Of a stretch of 64,000 bases of DNA, positions 1-10,300 are shown one piece after another. The notes beneath the pieces were generated by a model. That model ran no database searches, was not told the origin of the DNA, and saw only the letters and a program-made list of their open reading frames with translations. The position numbers and the translations under genes are program-made. Within the stretch, counting starts at the first letter, position 1. Each line of letters starts with the position of its first letter. Source of the DNA: Caprella mutica (Eukaryota; Arthropoda; Malacostraca; Amphipoda; Caprellidae); the NCBI GenBank assembly GCA_947561585.1, contig CANNZV010000851.1:186001-250000 (forward strand), written 5' to 3'.

Positions 1-561
1 ATTAATTAAATCTATAATAGTTTCCTTACACAGCTTATATAGTAATCATTTCGTGAGGTAATACACTGTAATGATACGCTTCGTAAAGAAATATCATATA
101 ATGATAGAATGAATAATGAATAGAGCAGTTAATTATTATAATTCATCCATATTCAATTTAGTCATTTATGCTAATTAGTTACTGATTGAGAGAGGATTAA
201 TTTATTCTTACAATAACTAATAGTGAAATTTCTAATATTATTAAAAAGTTAGGTAAAAAAGTAATAGCTATTTAGAGCAGATTTTATTGAAATTTAATGT
301 CAAATATAGAAATGATATAGTAATGCACGTTACTCGTAATTAATTGATATTGTATAGTTGGGCATAATAATATTATTATAAATAATAAAGGTTTAAATGG
401 TAGAAAAAAACTTTACCCAATAGAATAAAAATATAATCTCAAAATATCAGGTAGAGCTTCCACATAATTTGCTCATCAATTAAAATAATTTTGTTTGTTT
501 TCGTTATAGAGAGTATGCTATTTTCATATACATTCCACAAATCGAATATCGATACAACATT
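1..561. other. AT-rich sequence, no gene seen
   Basis: Very AT-rich DNA flanking the hAT element. I see no ORF of note, no RNA gene and no clear repeat array. It probably is ordinary intergenic or intronic DNA. Confidence 0.6.
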
Positions 562-569
562 GTCATCAG

Positions 570-587
570 TAGAGACCGGATTTCCAG
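570..587 (+). repeat. hAT left terminal inverted repeat
   Basis: TAGAGACCGGATTTCCAG, the exact reverse complement of 2854-2871. The TAGAG start fits hAT termini. It is preceded by the target duplication GTCATCAG. Confidence 0.93.
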
Positions 588-633
588 CATTTATTCTTTA
601 AATGCTATAACGACTAGAAACAAATAGCATTAA

Positions 634-800
634 CAGCAAAATAGCATTTAACCATGCAAAATAGCATTTAACCATGCAAAATAGCATTTAACCATGCAAA
701 ATAGGATTTAACTATAATGACTAGAAAACAATAGCAGTTAACTATAATGACTATTAAACAGTAGCATTTAACGATAATGACTATAAAAGCTGCATTTAAC
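634..800 (+). repeat. hAT left subterminal repeats
   Basis: Tandem copies of a unit containing AAAATAGCATTTAACCATGC, then degenerate copies of TTTAACTATAATGACTA. The word CAAAATAGC recurs in reverse complement (GCTATTTTG) near the other end. Subterminal repeats of this kind are usual transposase-binding sites in hAT elements; that role is inferred. Confidence 0.75.
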
Positions 801-899
801 TATAGTGACATTTGGCAACACTGTATGGCAACACTATTGGAGACAATTTGAATGAAGCAAGTCATTTAGTGCTACCAGCTAGATATAGAGCCTACAAAC

Positions 900-1118
900 A
901 TGCCTAAAGTGAAGTCTACTAAACGTGAGGTTGTTGCCAAATTAGTAAACGAATTTGGGAGTGATGTATTATCAGGTGATGGTGAAAAATTGAAGTGTAT
1001 TGCATGTGACAAGGAAATGAGCTACAGTAGAAAATCTAACATCGTTGCTCATCTGAAAACACCTAAGCATAGGAGTAACTTTAGTAAACGACGATCAGGG
1101 CAATGTGGAACCAGCTAA
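900..1118 (+). pseudogene. hAT transposase N-terminal zinc-finger segment
   Basis: This 72-residue reading frame starts with a basic stretch (MPKVKSTKRE) and carries a zinc finger of the type found at the N terminus of hAT transposases and CGG-repeat-binding-like proteins: C-I-A-C, then H-L-K-T-P-K-H (Cys-x2-Cys ... His-x5-His). It would bind the element ends. The frame closes just inside the next segment, overlapping it by 14 bp in another frame, so a small indel near 1100 separates finger and core. The ATG at 900 is the natural start, being the first in the element's coding region. Degeneration of one ancestral gene is more likely than two separate proteins. Confidence 0.8.
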
Positions 1119-2247
1119 TGCAGAGATGAAGCAATTTAATTTAGATTTATGTGAGGCTCTAGTTAATGCTAATATTCCTCTCTCGAAATTGGAGAACAAA
1201 TCCTTTAAAAGTTTCCTTGAAAAATACACGGGAAATGTCGTGCCAGACGAGTCGACTCTCAGAAAGAATTATGTAGATGTTCACTATAACACCGCGATGA
1301 ACAAGATTAGAACTCATGCAGGCAACAATAAAATTTGGGTGAGCATCGACGAATCAACGGACGTCACTGGTCGACACATTGCCAACATAATTATAGGAAC
1401 ACTGGAAGCTGGGGAAGCATCGAAGATTTATTTGTTAAATACTCAACAACTAGACAAAACAAATAGCACTTCAATTGCTCAATTCCTTACAACCTCACTA
1501 GTTTTACTGTGGCCCGATGGAATACTATTTGATAACGTTTTGTTACTTGTAACTGATGCAGCTTCATACATGAAATGTGCTGCCAGATCGCTTCAAATAC
1601 AATATCCTAATATGATTCATTTAACCTGCTTGTGTCATGGATTGCACCGAATTGCAGAAGAGATCAGACTCAACTTCCCTAATGTTGACAAATTAATTGC
1701 GAATGTGAAGAAATTTTTTCTTAAGGCTCCGTCAAGAGTGGATTTGTTCAAACACACTGCTCCCAACTTAGCACTCCCACCACAACCAGTACTCACTAGG
1801 TGGAGGACTTGGCTCGACGCAGCTCTGTACTACGCTAAGCATTTCGACATCATTAAAACCATAGTTGGTTTACTTGATCCCGAAGATGCCTCAACAATTA
1901 AAGTGTCGCAACAACTATTAGATGATGAATCGCTCAGGAACAATCTCATCTACATATCTGCCAACTTTTCAACACTGCCGGACTCAATCAAGAAACTAGA
2001 AGAGCGGAACTTGAAAGTCGTAGATGCAGTAGGTGTGTTCGAAGGTGCCTTGCAAAGTATGAGCGTCGCATATGGAAGTGTAGGGCTTGCTATAAGGAAT
2101 AAGTGCACGCATATTGTATTGAACAATCCAGGACTAAAAGCTGTGAAGAAAATCAGGGACGGAATAGTAGGGGATAAGGAAGTGGAGATTGAAGAGAACA
2201 TCGCCCGCAATTCTCTTATTCTCATCTGTACAAGTATGCACCAGTGA
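1105..2247 (+). pseudogene. hAT transposase catalytic core
   Basis: A 380-residue frame with the hAT core. Seen in order: the segment VSIDESTDVTGRHIANIIIG with the first catalytic Asp region, then LLLVTDAASYM with the second Asp, then HLTCLCHGLHRIAE, the conserved C-x2-H block, then WRTWLDAALYYAKHF. The enzyme family excises the element by DDE chemistry and hairpins the flanking DNA. The finger lies upstream in a different frame, and the C-terminal dimerisation block lies in the upstream frame again, starting before this frame's stop. The ATG listed is internal to the ancestral gene. The core itself has no internal stop. Confidence 0.88.
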
Positions 2248-2366
2248 CATCAGTTGAAGTGGAGAGAAGTTTTTCTAAACTAAAGAATGTTCTCTCTGAT
2301 AAACGTCTCTACTTAACAACTGCAAACATAAAGAAATTCCTAGTCATTTCGTGCAATAATTTTTAA
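2229..2366 (+). pseudogene. hAT transposase C-terminal dimerisation segment
   Basis: In the same frame as the N-terminal zinc finger, this short stretch contains VEVERSFSKLKNVLSDKR, the conserved hAT C-terminal dimerisation (hATC) block, and ends in TAA. It overlaps the end of the core frame, so a second frame change near 2230 cut it off. It supports the view that the element once coded for one full-length transposase of about 480 residues. Confidence 0.82.
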
Positions 2367-2684
2367 TATAAAGTTCCGTTGTTATTGCCTAACTTCTGTT
2401 TCATTGTTATTGTTTCGTTCAGACTTTTTTCTTAAGCGAAAATTATGAGTCATACTGCTATTATGTACTAAATCACTATAATCATAATGGAAAACTAGAA
2501 AAAAAAGGTAATTTTTATCATCCTATTCAACGGTCAAAAATACATACAAAAATGAAAAATAGAAGAAAATGTCTGCAATTTAATTTATGCAGATTGAAAC
2601 AAGAAAACAGCGATATTTTTAAGTTAGTGTACCATTAAACATTTTCTTCTTTCTTCATAGAAAACAACTTACTTATAGCTATAA

Positions 2685-2850
2685 CCTGCTTGTTTATACT
2701 GCTATTTTGCTTGTTTTTACGACTATTTTGCTAGCTTAAAGAACTATTTTGCTCGTTGTTAGAACTTGATAGCTTTTTTATACGACTATTACTGCTATTT
2801 TATCTTGCTATAATGACCATCTTAATAGTGCTATTTTGACTAGTTTTTAA
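2685..2850 (+). repeat. hAT right subterminal repeats
   Basis: Several copies of a unit around CTATTTTGCTNG(C/T)TT, the reverse complement of the AAAATAGCA words near the left end. Together with 634-800 they form inverted subterminal arrays. Confidence 0.7.
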
Positions 2851-2853
2851 CGA

Positions 2854-2871
2854 CTGGAAATCCGGTCTCTA
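2854..2871 (-). repeat. hAT right terminal inverted repeat
   Basis: CTGGAAATCCGGTCTCTA, the exact reverse complement of the left terminus, followed by the target duplication GTCATCAG. Confidence 0.93.
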
Positions 2872-2879
2872 GTCATCAG

Positions 2880-3568
2880 TAGTGCAGTATTGTTGGGTCA
2901 AAACATTATTTCCTACAAGAAAATTCATCATATATGTAATCTTTTTCATTTTCAATCTTCTCAGTACTTCTTTCCTTTTCATAAAAATTAGCCGAATCGT
3001 TGATAACAATTTGAAAATTGTTCACTAAGTTTTTGAAAATTTCCCTAGCTGTAGGAATTAGTTCGATTATTTCAGTTTACAAAAGCAAATAATTAAAAAA
3101 AATTACTTGTTGTTCCTAATTTATTTTCTTAATAAGTAATTATTGAATACTCTTCAAACTTAATAAGAGAATAATAAAAAAAAATTTAGGCCTTCTACCT
3201 ACGTTTACAAATTGTTCTTCTTGCTGAACTGTTCTTCCTTCTGAAGTACTCTCGCTCATTGTATTCTTGATCTCAGAGAGTAATAAAAAATGCTTTTAAG
3301 GTTACAATAATAACTTTATTTACTGTGCCAATTTCCATCCGTTTAGAGCATTTTTTTTCTGTCACAAATGTCCTCTACAGGCAGCACTCTGTTTCTCTGC
3401 TTCCAATGTACTTAGCGTCAGAATTTATTGTGTACAAAATAACGAACTCTTTCTCATTGCTCTGGTACGCATGGCAGTGAAGGGTAAGAGAGCATTTGGT
3501 CATGAATTTTATATTTCTAACACATTTGAAGGCTCATTTTCGTAGCGAAAGCTGGATTAACAAAACTT
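2880..3568. other. AT-rich sequence, no gene seen
   Basis: Unremarkable AT-rich DNA with short homopolymer runs. No reading frame or repeat that I can support. Confidence 0.5.
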
Positions 3569-3689
3569 TTGCGAGGGATATATAATATGCATTTTAGCTT
3601 GAATAATCATGGATCAGTGCAACTATCTTTTCGAATTACAATGGTAAATAGTGTACGCATGAGAGTTTCCCCGTATCTCTCATATCAGT

Positions 3690-3847
3690 TGTATCAGGCT
3701 ACGAAATCACAGTGCTCCAGGGATATGATAACGCATGTCTTGGCTACTGACCCAGACTCCAATGGGATGGTTAACAGTATCAGGTGGAATACTAAAATTA
3801 ATAATATGAATGGGAATCATATTTTTATCAGTCTGTTACAGCGGTAA
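3690..3847 (+). pseudogene. Possible cadherin-repeat-like fragment
   Basis: A reading frame open from 3569 to 3847 includes ITHVLATDPDSNGMVNSIRW. The A-T-D-P-D-x-N-G run resembles the calcium-binding inter-repeat motif of cadherin domains (A-x-D-x-D..NG). The rest of the frame does not look like a cadherin, and no splice sites or neighbouring exons were found. It could be a relic exon or chance. No function can be assigned. Confidence 0.2.
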
Positions 3848-3850
3848 TAG

Positions 3851-4590
3851 AAAATTGAAAACTTACAACCTTGAACTAAGAAGTATGTCTGATATGTAAT
3901 ACCACCCAAACAAGTAAGATTGATCTGTTCGATATTAAGGAAATATTAAAGGAATAAGTCTATCTTTCATGTGATATTTATTTAAAATTTATTCATAGAT
4001 ATCCAAAAGTCCTTCCCCATTATTCTATTATTCTCAACACCGCTCTAACTACCCCCAATTCAATTTATGACTTCGCTATGATAGGGATTATAACCAATTG
4101 GTATCTGGTCGCATTAGAGATACTAATTTTTGCATCTCCAGCTAGTCGTGCAGCTGATCAATAATTAACGGCTTGATTAATAATTCATCTTGAATATCAT
4201 GCAGTGCTGTAGCTAAAATGTGGAAGCGATCAACATAAAAATGATGGTAATAAGAAGCCTGTAAATTTTAGATCTACAGGTTGTTGATATATGTTAAATT
4301 TAAATTTTGATTTTCTTATATTTTTTTTAGATTTCTTTTGTGACACCCTGTATCTATTGCAAAGTGCTATAGCTAATCTTTTTTCATTATATATGTACAT
4401 AAATGATATACAATCTTTTAAGTTATATTACAAACCTTATGAATGAGTTATAATTAATGGTTGACTTTAGTAAGATACAAGCTCCTTTAAAAATTGGTTT
4501 TAAAAAAAAAGATTTTTATTGAAATAAAATGTAAGAAAAAAGGTACCGTCTATTCCAATGTTACACATGAAAACCATTTGTAACTTATAT
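3851..4590. other. AT-rich sequence, no gene seen
   Basis: No coding or RNA feature recognised. Poly-A and poly-T tracts near 4320 and 4500. Confidence 0.5.
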
Positions 4591-4596
4591 TTTATT

Positions 4597-4775
4597 AAAG
4601 GTTATTTAAACTCTGCGTTGAAGGTTTTTTCAGTTTCCAAGCTTTCGAATAGAAAGATTTCTATTCATCATCAGGAGGAGGGTGGAAAACCAGGACCCCA
4701 CAATGAATTTTATGACCAATGGTTCTATGTTGGATACCGTCTTTCTCTTTCAGCTATATATCCTATATTTTATAA
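4597..4775 (+). repeat. Dispersed repeat family R, copy 1 (left arm of inverted pair)
   Basis: About 170 bp that recur inverted at 4846-5017 and once more at 51640-51800. The core begins GGTTATTTAAACTCTGCG, contains TCGAATAGAAAGATTTCTAT and ends GTTGGATACCGTCTTTC. An open frame on this strand reads LSNRKISIHHQEEGGKPGP then NEFYDQWFYVGYRLS, and the frame stays open in all three copies. Between copies many changes alter amino acids, so purifying selection is not shown. Copies 1 and 2 face each other across an 80-bp AT-rich spacer. Confidence 0.8.
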
Positions 4776-4845
4776 ATATCAATTAATATTAATAACTAAT
4801 AAAAATTAATTAATTAATATTATAAATTAATATTAATAAAATATT

Positions 4846-5050
4846 GGATAGATAGCTGAAATAGAAAGACGGTATCCAACATACAACCATTGGTCATAAA
4901 ATTCATTGACAGGTCCAGGTTTTCCACTCTCCTCCTGATGATGAATAGAAATCTTTCTATTCGAAAGCTTGAAATCTGAAAAATCCTTCATCGCAGAGTT
5001 TAAATAACTTTTAATATTATGGATTTCCCGTTGAGTATGAATCTTTTGAA
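4846..5050 (-). repeat. Dispersed repeat family R, copy 2 (right arm of inverted pair)
   Basis: Inverted relative to copy 1 with high identity in the core. It shares with copy 3 the extra outer sequence ACTCAACGGGAAATCCAT next to the GTTATTTAAACTCTGCG end, which copy 1 lacks; copies 2 and 3 are therefore more complete at that end. The pair would form a large hairpin. Confidence 0.8.
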
Positions 5051-5055
5051 TCAAC

Positions 5056-5406
5056 TTATATTTTGTTTTCGAATAAATCAACATCGTCTTCCATAACCAT
5101 CTGCCAACAAATTGTCACCAGCAAATCAATCTTCTTGCTGTAAAAGTCTTGAGTGAATACGAGATTATGCTCTAAACTAATAGACTGGTTGTTAAATGGT
5201 TTATTATGAACGGTTACCAATATGTAAATACTTCGTACAACATAAATTATTCTAAAAGGAGCTACCACTGGTGTATTACAAAGGTACAGTAGCCTTCTGA
5301 AAGGGTAAGACCACAACTTAGACGGAAGATTTTCTGCCATCAACCTTATGCTCATGTCATTGTGCCAGATGATTACTACCTCTTCCATTCTCTGGATAAT
5401 CATCAT
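5056..5406 (-). CDS. Unrecognised 116-residue open frame
   Basis: An ATG-started frame of 116 codons next to the inverted repeat, long for DNA this AT-rich. It is rich in hydrophobic residues in the middle (LYLCNTPVVAPFRIIYVV) and acidic at the end (MVMEDDVDLFENKI). I recognise no domain or catalytic motif. It may be a fragment of the protein once carried by the repeat family beside it, or a chance frame. No partner or regulation is visible. Confidence 0.2.
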   Translation of the reverse strand: MMIIQRMEEVVIIWHNDMSIRLMAENLPSKLWSYPFRRLLYLCNTPVVAPFRIIYVVRSIYILVTVHNKPFNNQSISLEHNLVFTQDFYSKKIDLLVTICWQMVMEDDVDLFENKI

Positions 5407-5835
5407 CGTGGGATATATATTAACAATGAAGTAAAAACACGTACTTTTTTGCGTTGGAAAGCACCAAGTTTAACCCGAAGGAGATTGAAACACCGGAGAC
5501 ACGTAGGCAGAAGGTGCTGAATGCCGGTGGCTTTCATTTTGAAGACTAAACATATAAATACTCACACTTTGAAGAGTTATCTTTTTTTATTTAAAAAAAC
5601 GGAAAAGTATTGGTTGGTTGCCTTGTATTTACATATATCATTTTTTTATCAAGTTGAACTTCTTGATAGGAACATCGGTGTTATTTTTAAGCATTCATAC
5701 TTAACTTACTTACAAAATTAGTATATCCTATTATAAACTAAATTTATATTGCATTTTTATTCATATTTTCATTTAACAATATACTATACTGAATTCTTAT
5801 GTTGGAATTCATCCGATAAAACATTACTCAGGTAA

Positions 5836-6170
5836 CAAGAAATTATCCCCGGGATATTCCGGGGAAATTCCCAGGGATTATTCCTTCGATATCTCCAGCG
5901 TTCACGAGGGGATACCCTATTTTGACGTTTTTGCGATATGGGGATATCCCCAAGTGATGTCGAGGGAATAATGATGTGATTAAAAAATATTATCTCTGGG
6001 ATATTCCCTCGATTACAAGGGAAGGTCGAGGAATATCTAAATTATTATTCCCTCGATAACAAGGGAATAAAATTGGGATAGTGAGGGATATTCCCTCAAT
6101 ATGGAGGGGATCAAATGGGAATATTCCCTGAATATTCCCTGGATATCTAGAATAGAGGAAGGATATAGAA
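5836..6170. repeat. GATATTCC-type degenerate repeat block
   Basis: Dense irregular repeats of words such as GGGATATTCCC, TCGAGGGAATA and CTCGATAACAAGGGAATA. The same vocabulary fills both ends of the cassette at 16919-20467 and the block at 33375-33834. No CCC..GCAA terminus is seen here, so this may be a truncated member. Many words are near-palindromic. Confidence 0.75.
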
Positions 6171-6278
6171 ATAAGAATACCAAAATTAATATTTTCCAGC
6201 ATCTGCATATACTACATTTGTACGTGTACGTTTGACTTTACTTGAATTAGTTGAATGTTATATACTAAAATTTATAAA

Positions 6279-7300
6279 TGATATTTTACATGACCGGAGA
6301 ATTGTCATACGCGGACAATTATTGCCACCTCCGGACAATTGCCACCCAAATAATTATTATCAGTCCTCTTATGGAGAGAGTGATAAGATATGCATAGTAT
6401 TTTTACACGATTAATTATTCATTATTCAAACTTTTTTCAGAGGCAAATTTCTTCATTCAACATAATTATGGTTATTGTATAAAATTAATTATTACACTCA
6501 CTTATATAACAAATTAAATATTGTTTTATACGATTTTTTCCTTCATACACTATATTTATATTATACAATTAGTCATTTCCGTAATAAATTATATATTTCT
6601 ACCTATATCAAAAATATCATTATCAAGCAAATATTTATAATTTGATATATGGCAATTTACAGTATTTGAAATCATTCGCTCAAATAATGTACGTATTTTA
6701 ATTTTTTAGAACTCCTACATTTTATATTTGAATTTTCAAATTTTTTCTTTTCGTTCTATATAAATAGTGAATGGATATAATTTATCATATGACACCTGTT
6801 ATTAGTTTGTCATAGAATAAATATGTTTAATTAACGTTTTCAATAAACATTAAAAAAACATATGATTGATTCTTGATCAATTATTGAAAAAAAAACATTT
6901 TTATCTCACCCAGTAAAATTCTATATATATTATTTATTGATAAGGGACCAAAAATCGGTATTTACATTACTACTATTTAATTAAGAAAACTTTCAAGTGA
7001 AGAATCCAGATTATAATAATTTGGGTTGTAGCAATATGCTTTTATAATCATAGATCCTAAAAATATAATAAGTGGATTCGATTAAACACTATTGATTCAT
7101 TTTAAACCGCCCATATATGGAATTCAATAGAATTCAATTTTTTCTCGTCTATTATATTCTTAATACCTATGACTTATAGAATATTATCACAACTCTAATA
7201 ATATTCATTAGGGTGGCAATTGTCCAGGGGTGGCAATTGTTCAGGTGGCAATTGTTCGGGTAGCAATTGTCCGGTTTGCAATTGTACTGATATTTGACAT
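6279..7300. mobile_element. MITE-like element with inverted GTGGCAATTGTCC subterminal repeats
   Basis: Two to three copies of GGACAATT-GCCACC words at 6293-6348 face four copies of the complement (GGGTGGCAATTGTCC and variants) at 7211-7275. The flanks show a 13-bp direct repeat with one mismatch, TGATATTTTACAT (6279-6291) and TGATATTTGACAT (7288-7300), which could be the target duplication. The interior is AT-rich with no coding frame. It is a non-autonomous element by structure; I cannot name the superfamily. Confidence 0.6.
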
Positions 7301-10300
7301 ATAACTTTATATATTTATATAAAAAAAAATTAATGATGAACAGAGTGAGAATATAACTCTAATGTATCATTAAATATCCTCACTTGCACATTCCATACAT
7401 ATGAACTTTTTCTATTTTCTAATTATTTTATTATTGCACGATATTCCTATCTTTAAAGAAAGACTGGCATTAAATTGACAAATTCTCGATGTCCATCCGA
7501 ATAATGGATCTGAGAAATAGTTTACCGCATTTACTTAACCTCTTATATGTATTTGTTTGTTAATAAGGTCAGAGTTCCCAGCCGTGCCTAGAACCGGACA
7601 CAGAGTTCCACGGTGCTTCTAAGCGTGCGAGATAATTTTATAATAAATGGAAAATTATTCCTTGGCATTTACCAATGGATGTATCAAATGAAGGTTCATA
7701 CGGATAAGAAAATCGAAAAGTCTATTGGTTAAAATTTATAAGAGTTTTAGTTAGCACTGATGCACCCGTGTCAGCAGCTAGGTTAGTTACTAGTTAGCAA
7801 ACTTTTGAGGGCTAGGTTACTAGTGTTAAATCGAACAGTCTAAAATGAACGAAACTCACCATTCATCCCCACATACATTCCAAAAGTTTTTACTTTGTTC
7901 TCTTCGGTCTCATCGTAGTGACAATTACCAAATGGAATTCATTGATTGCAATCTACTGAGTTTGGCCTGAAGGCACTCCATCAACAAACTTTAAATGGCC
8001 TCTCTACGCACTCATAAGAAGTACAGAAAAAATTACATCTTGCTAAACAGATTACAATATATTTCAGAAAATTAAAATGAATATTGATGTCTGTAATATA
8101 TGAAATAAGCTATCAGCAATCGAATACAAATAACAAACATCAACCTATCAATTATTAGTTATAATGATATAACTATTATTACATAGAAATATTATTTACC
8201 GAAGATGAATTATTTACCATAATTCAGTTGAAATGTAGTTCTCAAATTTTGTGTATATTAGTAACTGGTAGTGGCTATTTATTTTTTTAAGTACATGTGT
8301 ATTTAAGATACATGTATTTGAATAATTAGATAAGATCATACTGGAATTATCTTAGAATTTTAAGAAATAAATCAGAGATGGAAGATCAAGTAATTGATAT
8401 AATATCACTGATATTAGTTGAAATATTTATTGAACGGTTGGATTTGCAGTGAATTTTCTCACTGTTGAATTTTAACTTAGTCCCCATTTGCTTAGACGAT
8501 AATTGCACAATGCACAATAGTTTTATTTTTTTAATCAGTGTATGTGAATATCAAATCAAAATTGAATGAATTTTTTTAATAGGATCTTGGAAATAATACA
8601 TATATGTATTGTCACATAGCAACAAATAAGGCCAAGTCTATTTTTCTTTCAAAATCTATATCTGATACACAAATAGAATACTTCTAACTATGTATTCTAG
8701 TTCATTTCAATGCACTGTCGAATAATTTAAAAAGGGAAAAAATTCAAAGTTTCAGTTCACATTCTCTAATTATTGTTTTCCGATGAGGGTCGAATCTGAA
8801 ACATAATTAAAAAAGTCGTTGATCCAAGTCAAAATTCACTTCCCTTTCTTCATTGCTTACATTATTAGAATATTGTGGGGTTGAAATCATTGCAAAAGAA
8901 GTCAGAGTAATAAGGATGGTCGATTGGATTTTAGGTCGTACTAAACACAGACTCAAATGTGTTTGGTTGTCTAATCAACATAAGTATAGGCATTTGTTTA
9001 TTGGAAGTAAATTGGGTTCTGGTTGGTGAGATACAGAGAACAACTACTACCGGTAATTCCAGAGTTAAGGCAAAAAGATTTTTGATATGTGTATTAATCA
9101 AAAGGGGAATAATAACCAAACGATACAAATTTCGTTTATTAATCTAACCACCTTTAATGGGAATTACAGCTTCCAATCAAGTAACAATCCTTCAGATTGC
9201 TTCGTAAACACCTTGTGATTTTGCTTTAAGTAGCTAGAGAGAGGCAAAACTGATGATAAGTCCAAAAGATGATGGGCTGAGATTCATGCTTGCCTTTCAT
9301 CTCTTGCCTATGAAAAATGGTAATGTTTATTAACTACGGGGTTGGATCAATTGGAGACTCCAATGGTGAACCCTGAAAAACTTCTTCTGCATATGGTAGC
9401 AACTTCAAATTTGAGTACAATTTATCTACACAATGCACATACACGAAACAAGATTCTTCATTCTCAGTTAAGTCGAGTCAATGACTATAGAAGGATATAA
9501 AAAGTTATTCCAAAAAATGTTACTTTCATTACATTATAATATCTGCTTTCATACAATATATCATAACATTTGGAATTGATTTCACATTTCAAGTTCGAAA
9601 CTCTTCATTTATATTTCATTCCAATAAGAATATCTGTTAGAGATTTTCTAAACTCTAGTATTATTCACTTCTTTTCGTACCTAACTTTCAGGAAATTATT
9701 AGCAGACAAATCACTCAAATTTAATGCATATAGAAATATTGTTGCTTATTTTGACATCTGTAAAGATATTAGATTGAATACAAAAAATAATAAGAATGTG
9801 AAAATTTAAATAGTTGTAGTTAGCAAAATAAGGTTTAAAGTTTGAACTAAGAGACGGAAAAAATGTAGCGGATGGCTAAAAAAATAAACTTTAAATTTAA
9901 ACTTTAATTAACATCCTAAAAACTGAAATTCTTAATGAAAGCAATTCCAGGGGAAGACACTATGGAACTGATTTCAAACTAATAGGAAGAATATTCAAAC
10001 TGAATCATTAAAAGCATAGTGAATATCACAAAATTTAGTAGCCACCTAGCCACAACCCTACTAAAATGAGAAATAACTTGAACTGAATTAATTTAACAGA
10101 GGAACACACATTAGCTCCTGTTCCAATTCTTTAAGAAGTTCTATAAAGAAAATTATATACTTTTAAAATATTAGACACGAATGAATAATATACATTGGAA
10201 CTGCGGCAACAATATTTATTTATAAATTAGATAAAAAATTCTAATATATATAGATCGTTTTACGATTTATAGCAATGATTTACATAGGAATAATATATCA

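Larger units (their letters stand above)
562..2879 (+). mobile_element. hAT superfamily DNA transposon with 8-bp target duplication
   Basis: The element proper runs from 570 to 2871 (2302 bp). Its 18-bp inverted termini are perfect (570-587 and 2854-2871, TAGAGACCGGATTTCCAG and its complement). The 8-bp sequence GTCATCAG lies directly outside both ends (562-569, 2872-2879), which is the hAT hallmark. Inside are subterminal repeats at both ends and a transposase with a zinc finger, a catalytic core and a C-terminal dimerisation motif, all on the plus strand. Perfect termini and target duplication suggest recent insertion, yet the transposase is split over three frames. The copy is probably dead as an autonomous element but could be mobilised in trans. 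Confidence 0.93.

Noticed and set aside
7880..8020. Minus-strand exon ending in AATG|GTGAGTTT
   Set aside because: All three frames upstream of the donor close within about 30 codons and none has an acceptor in phase.
8931..9147. Overlapping 62- and 65-codon frames on opposite strands
   Set aside because: No motif; reciprocal shadow frames in low-complexity DNA.
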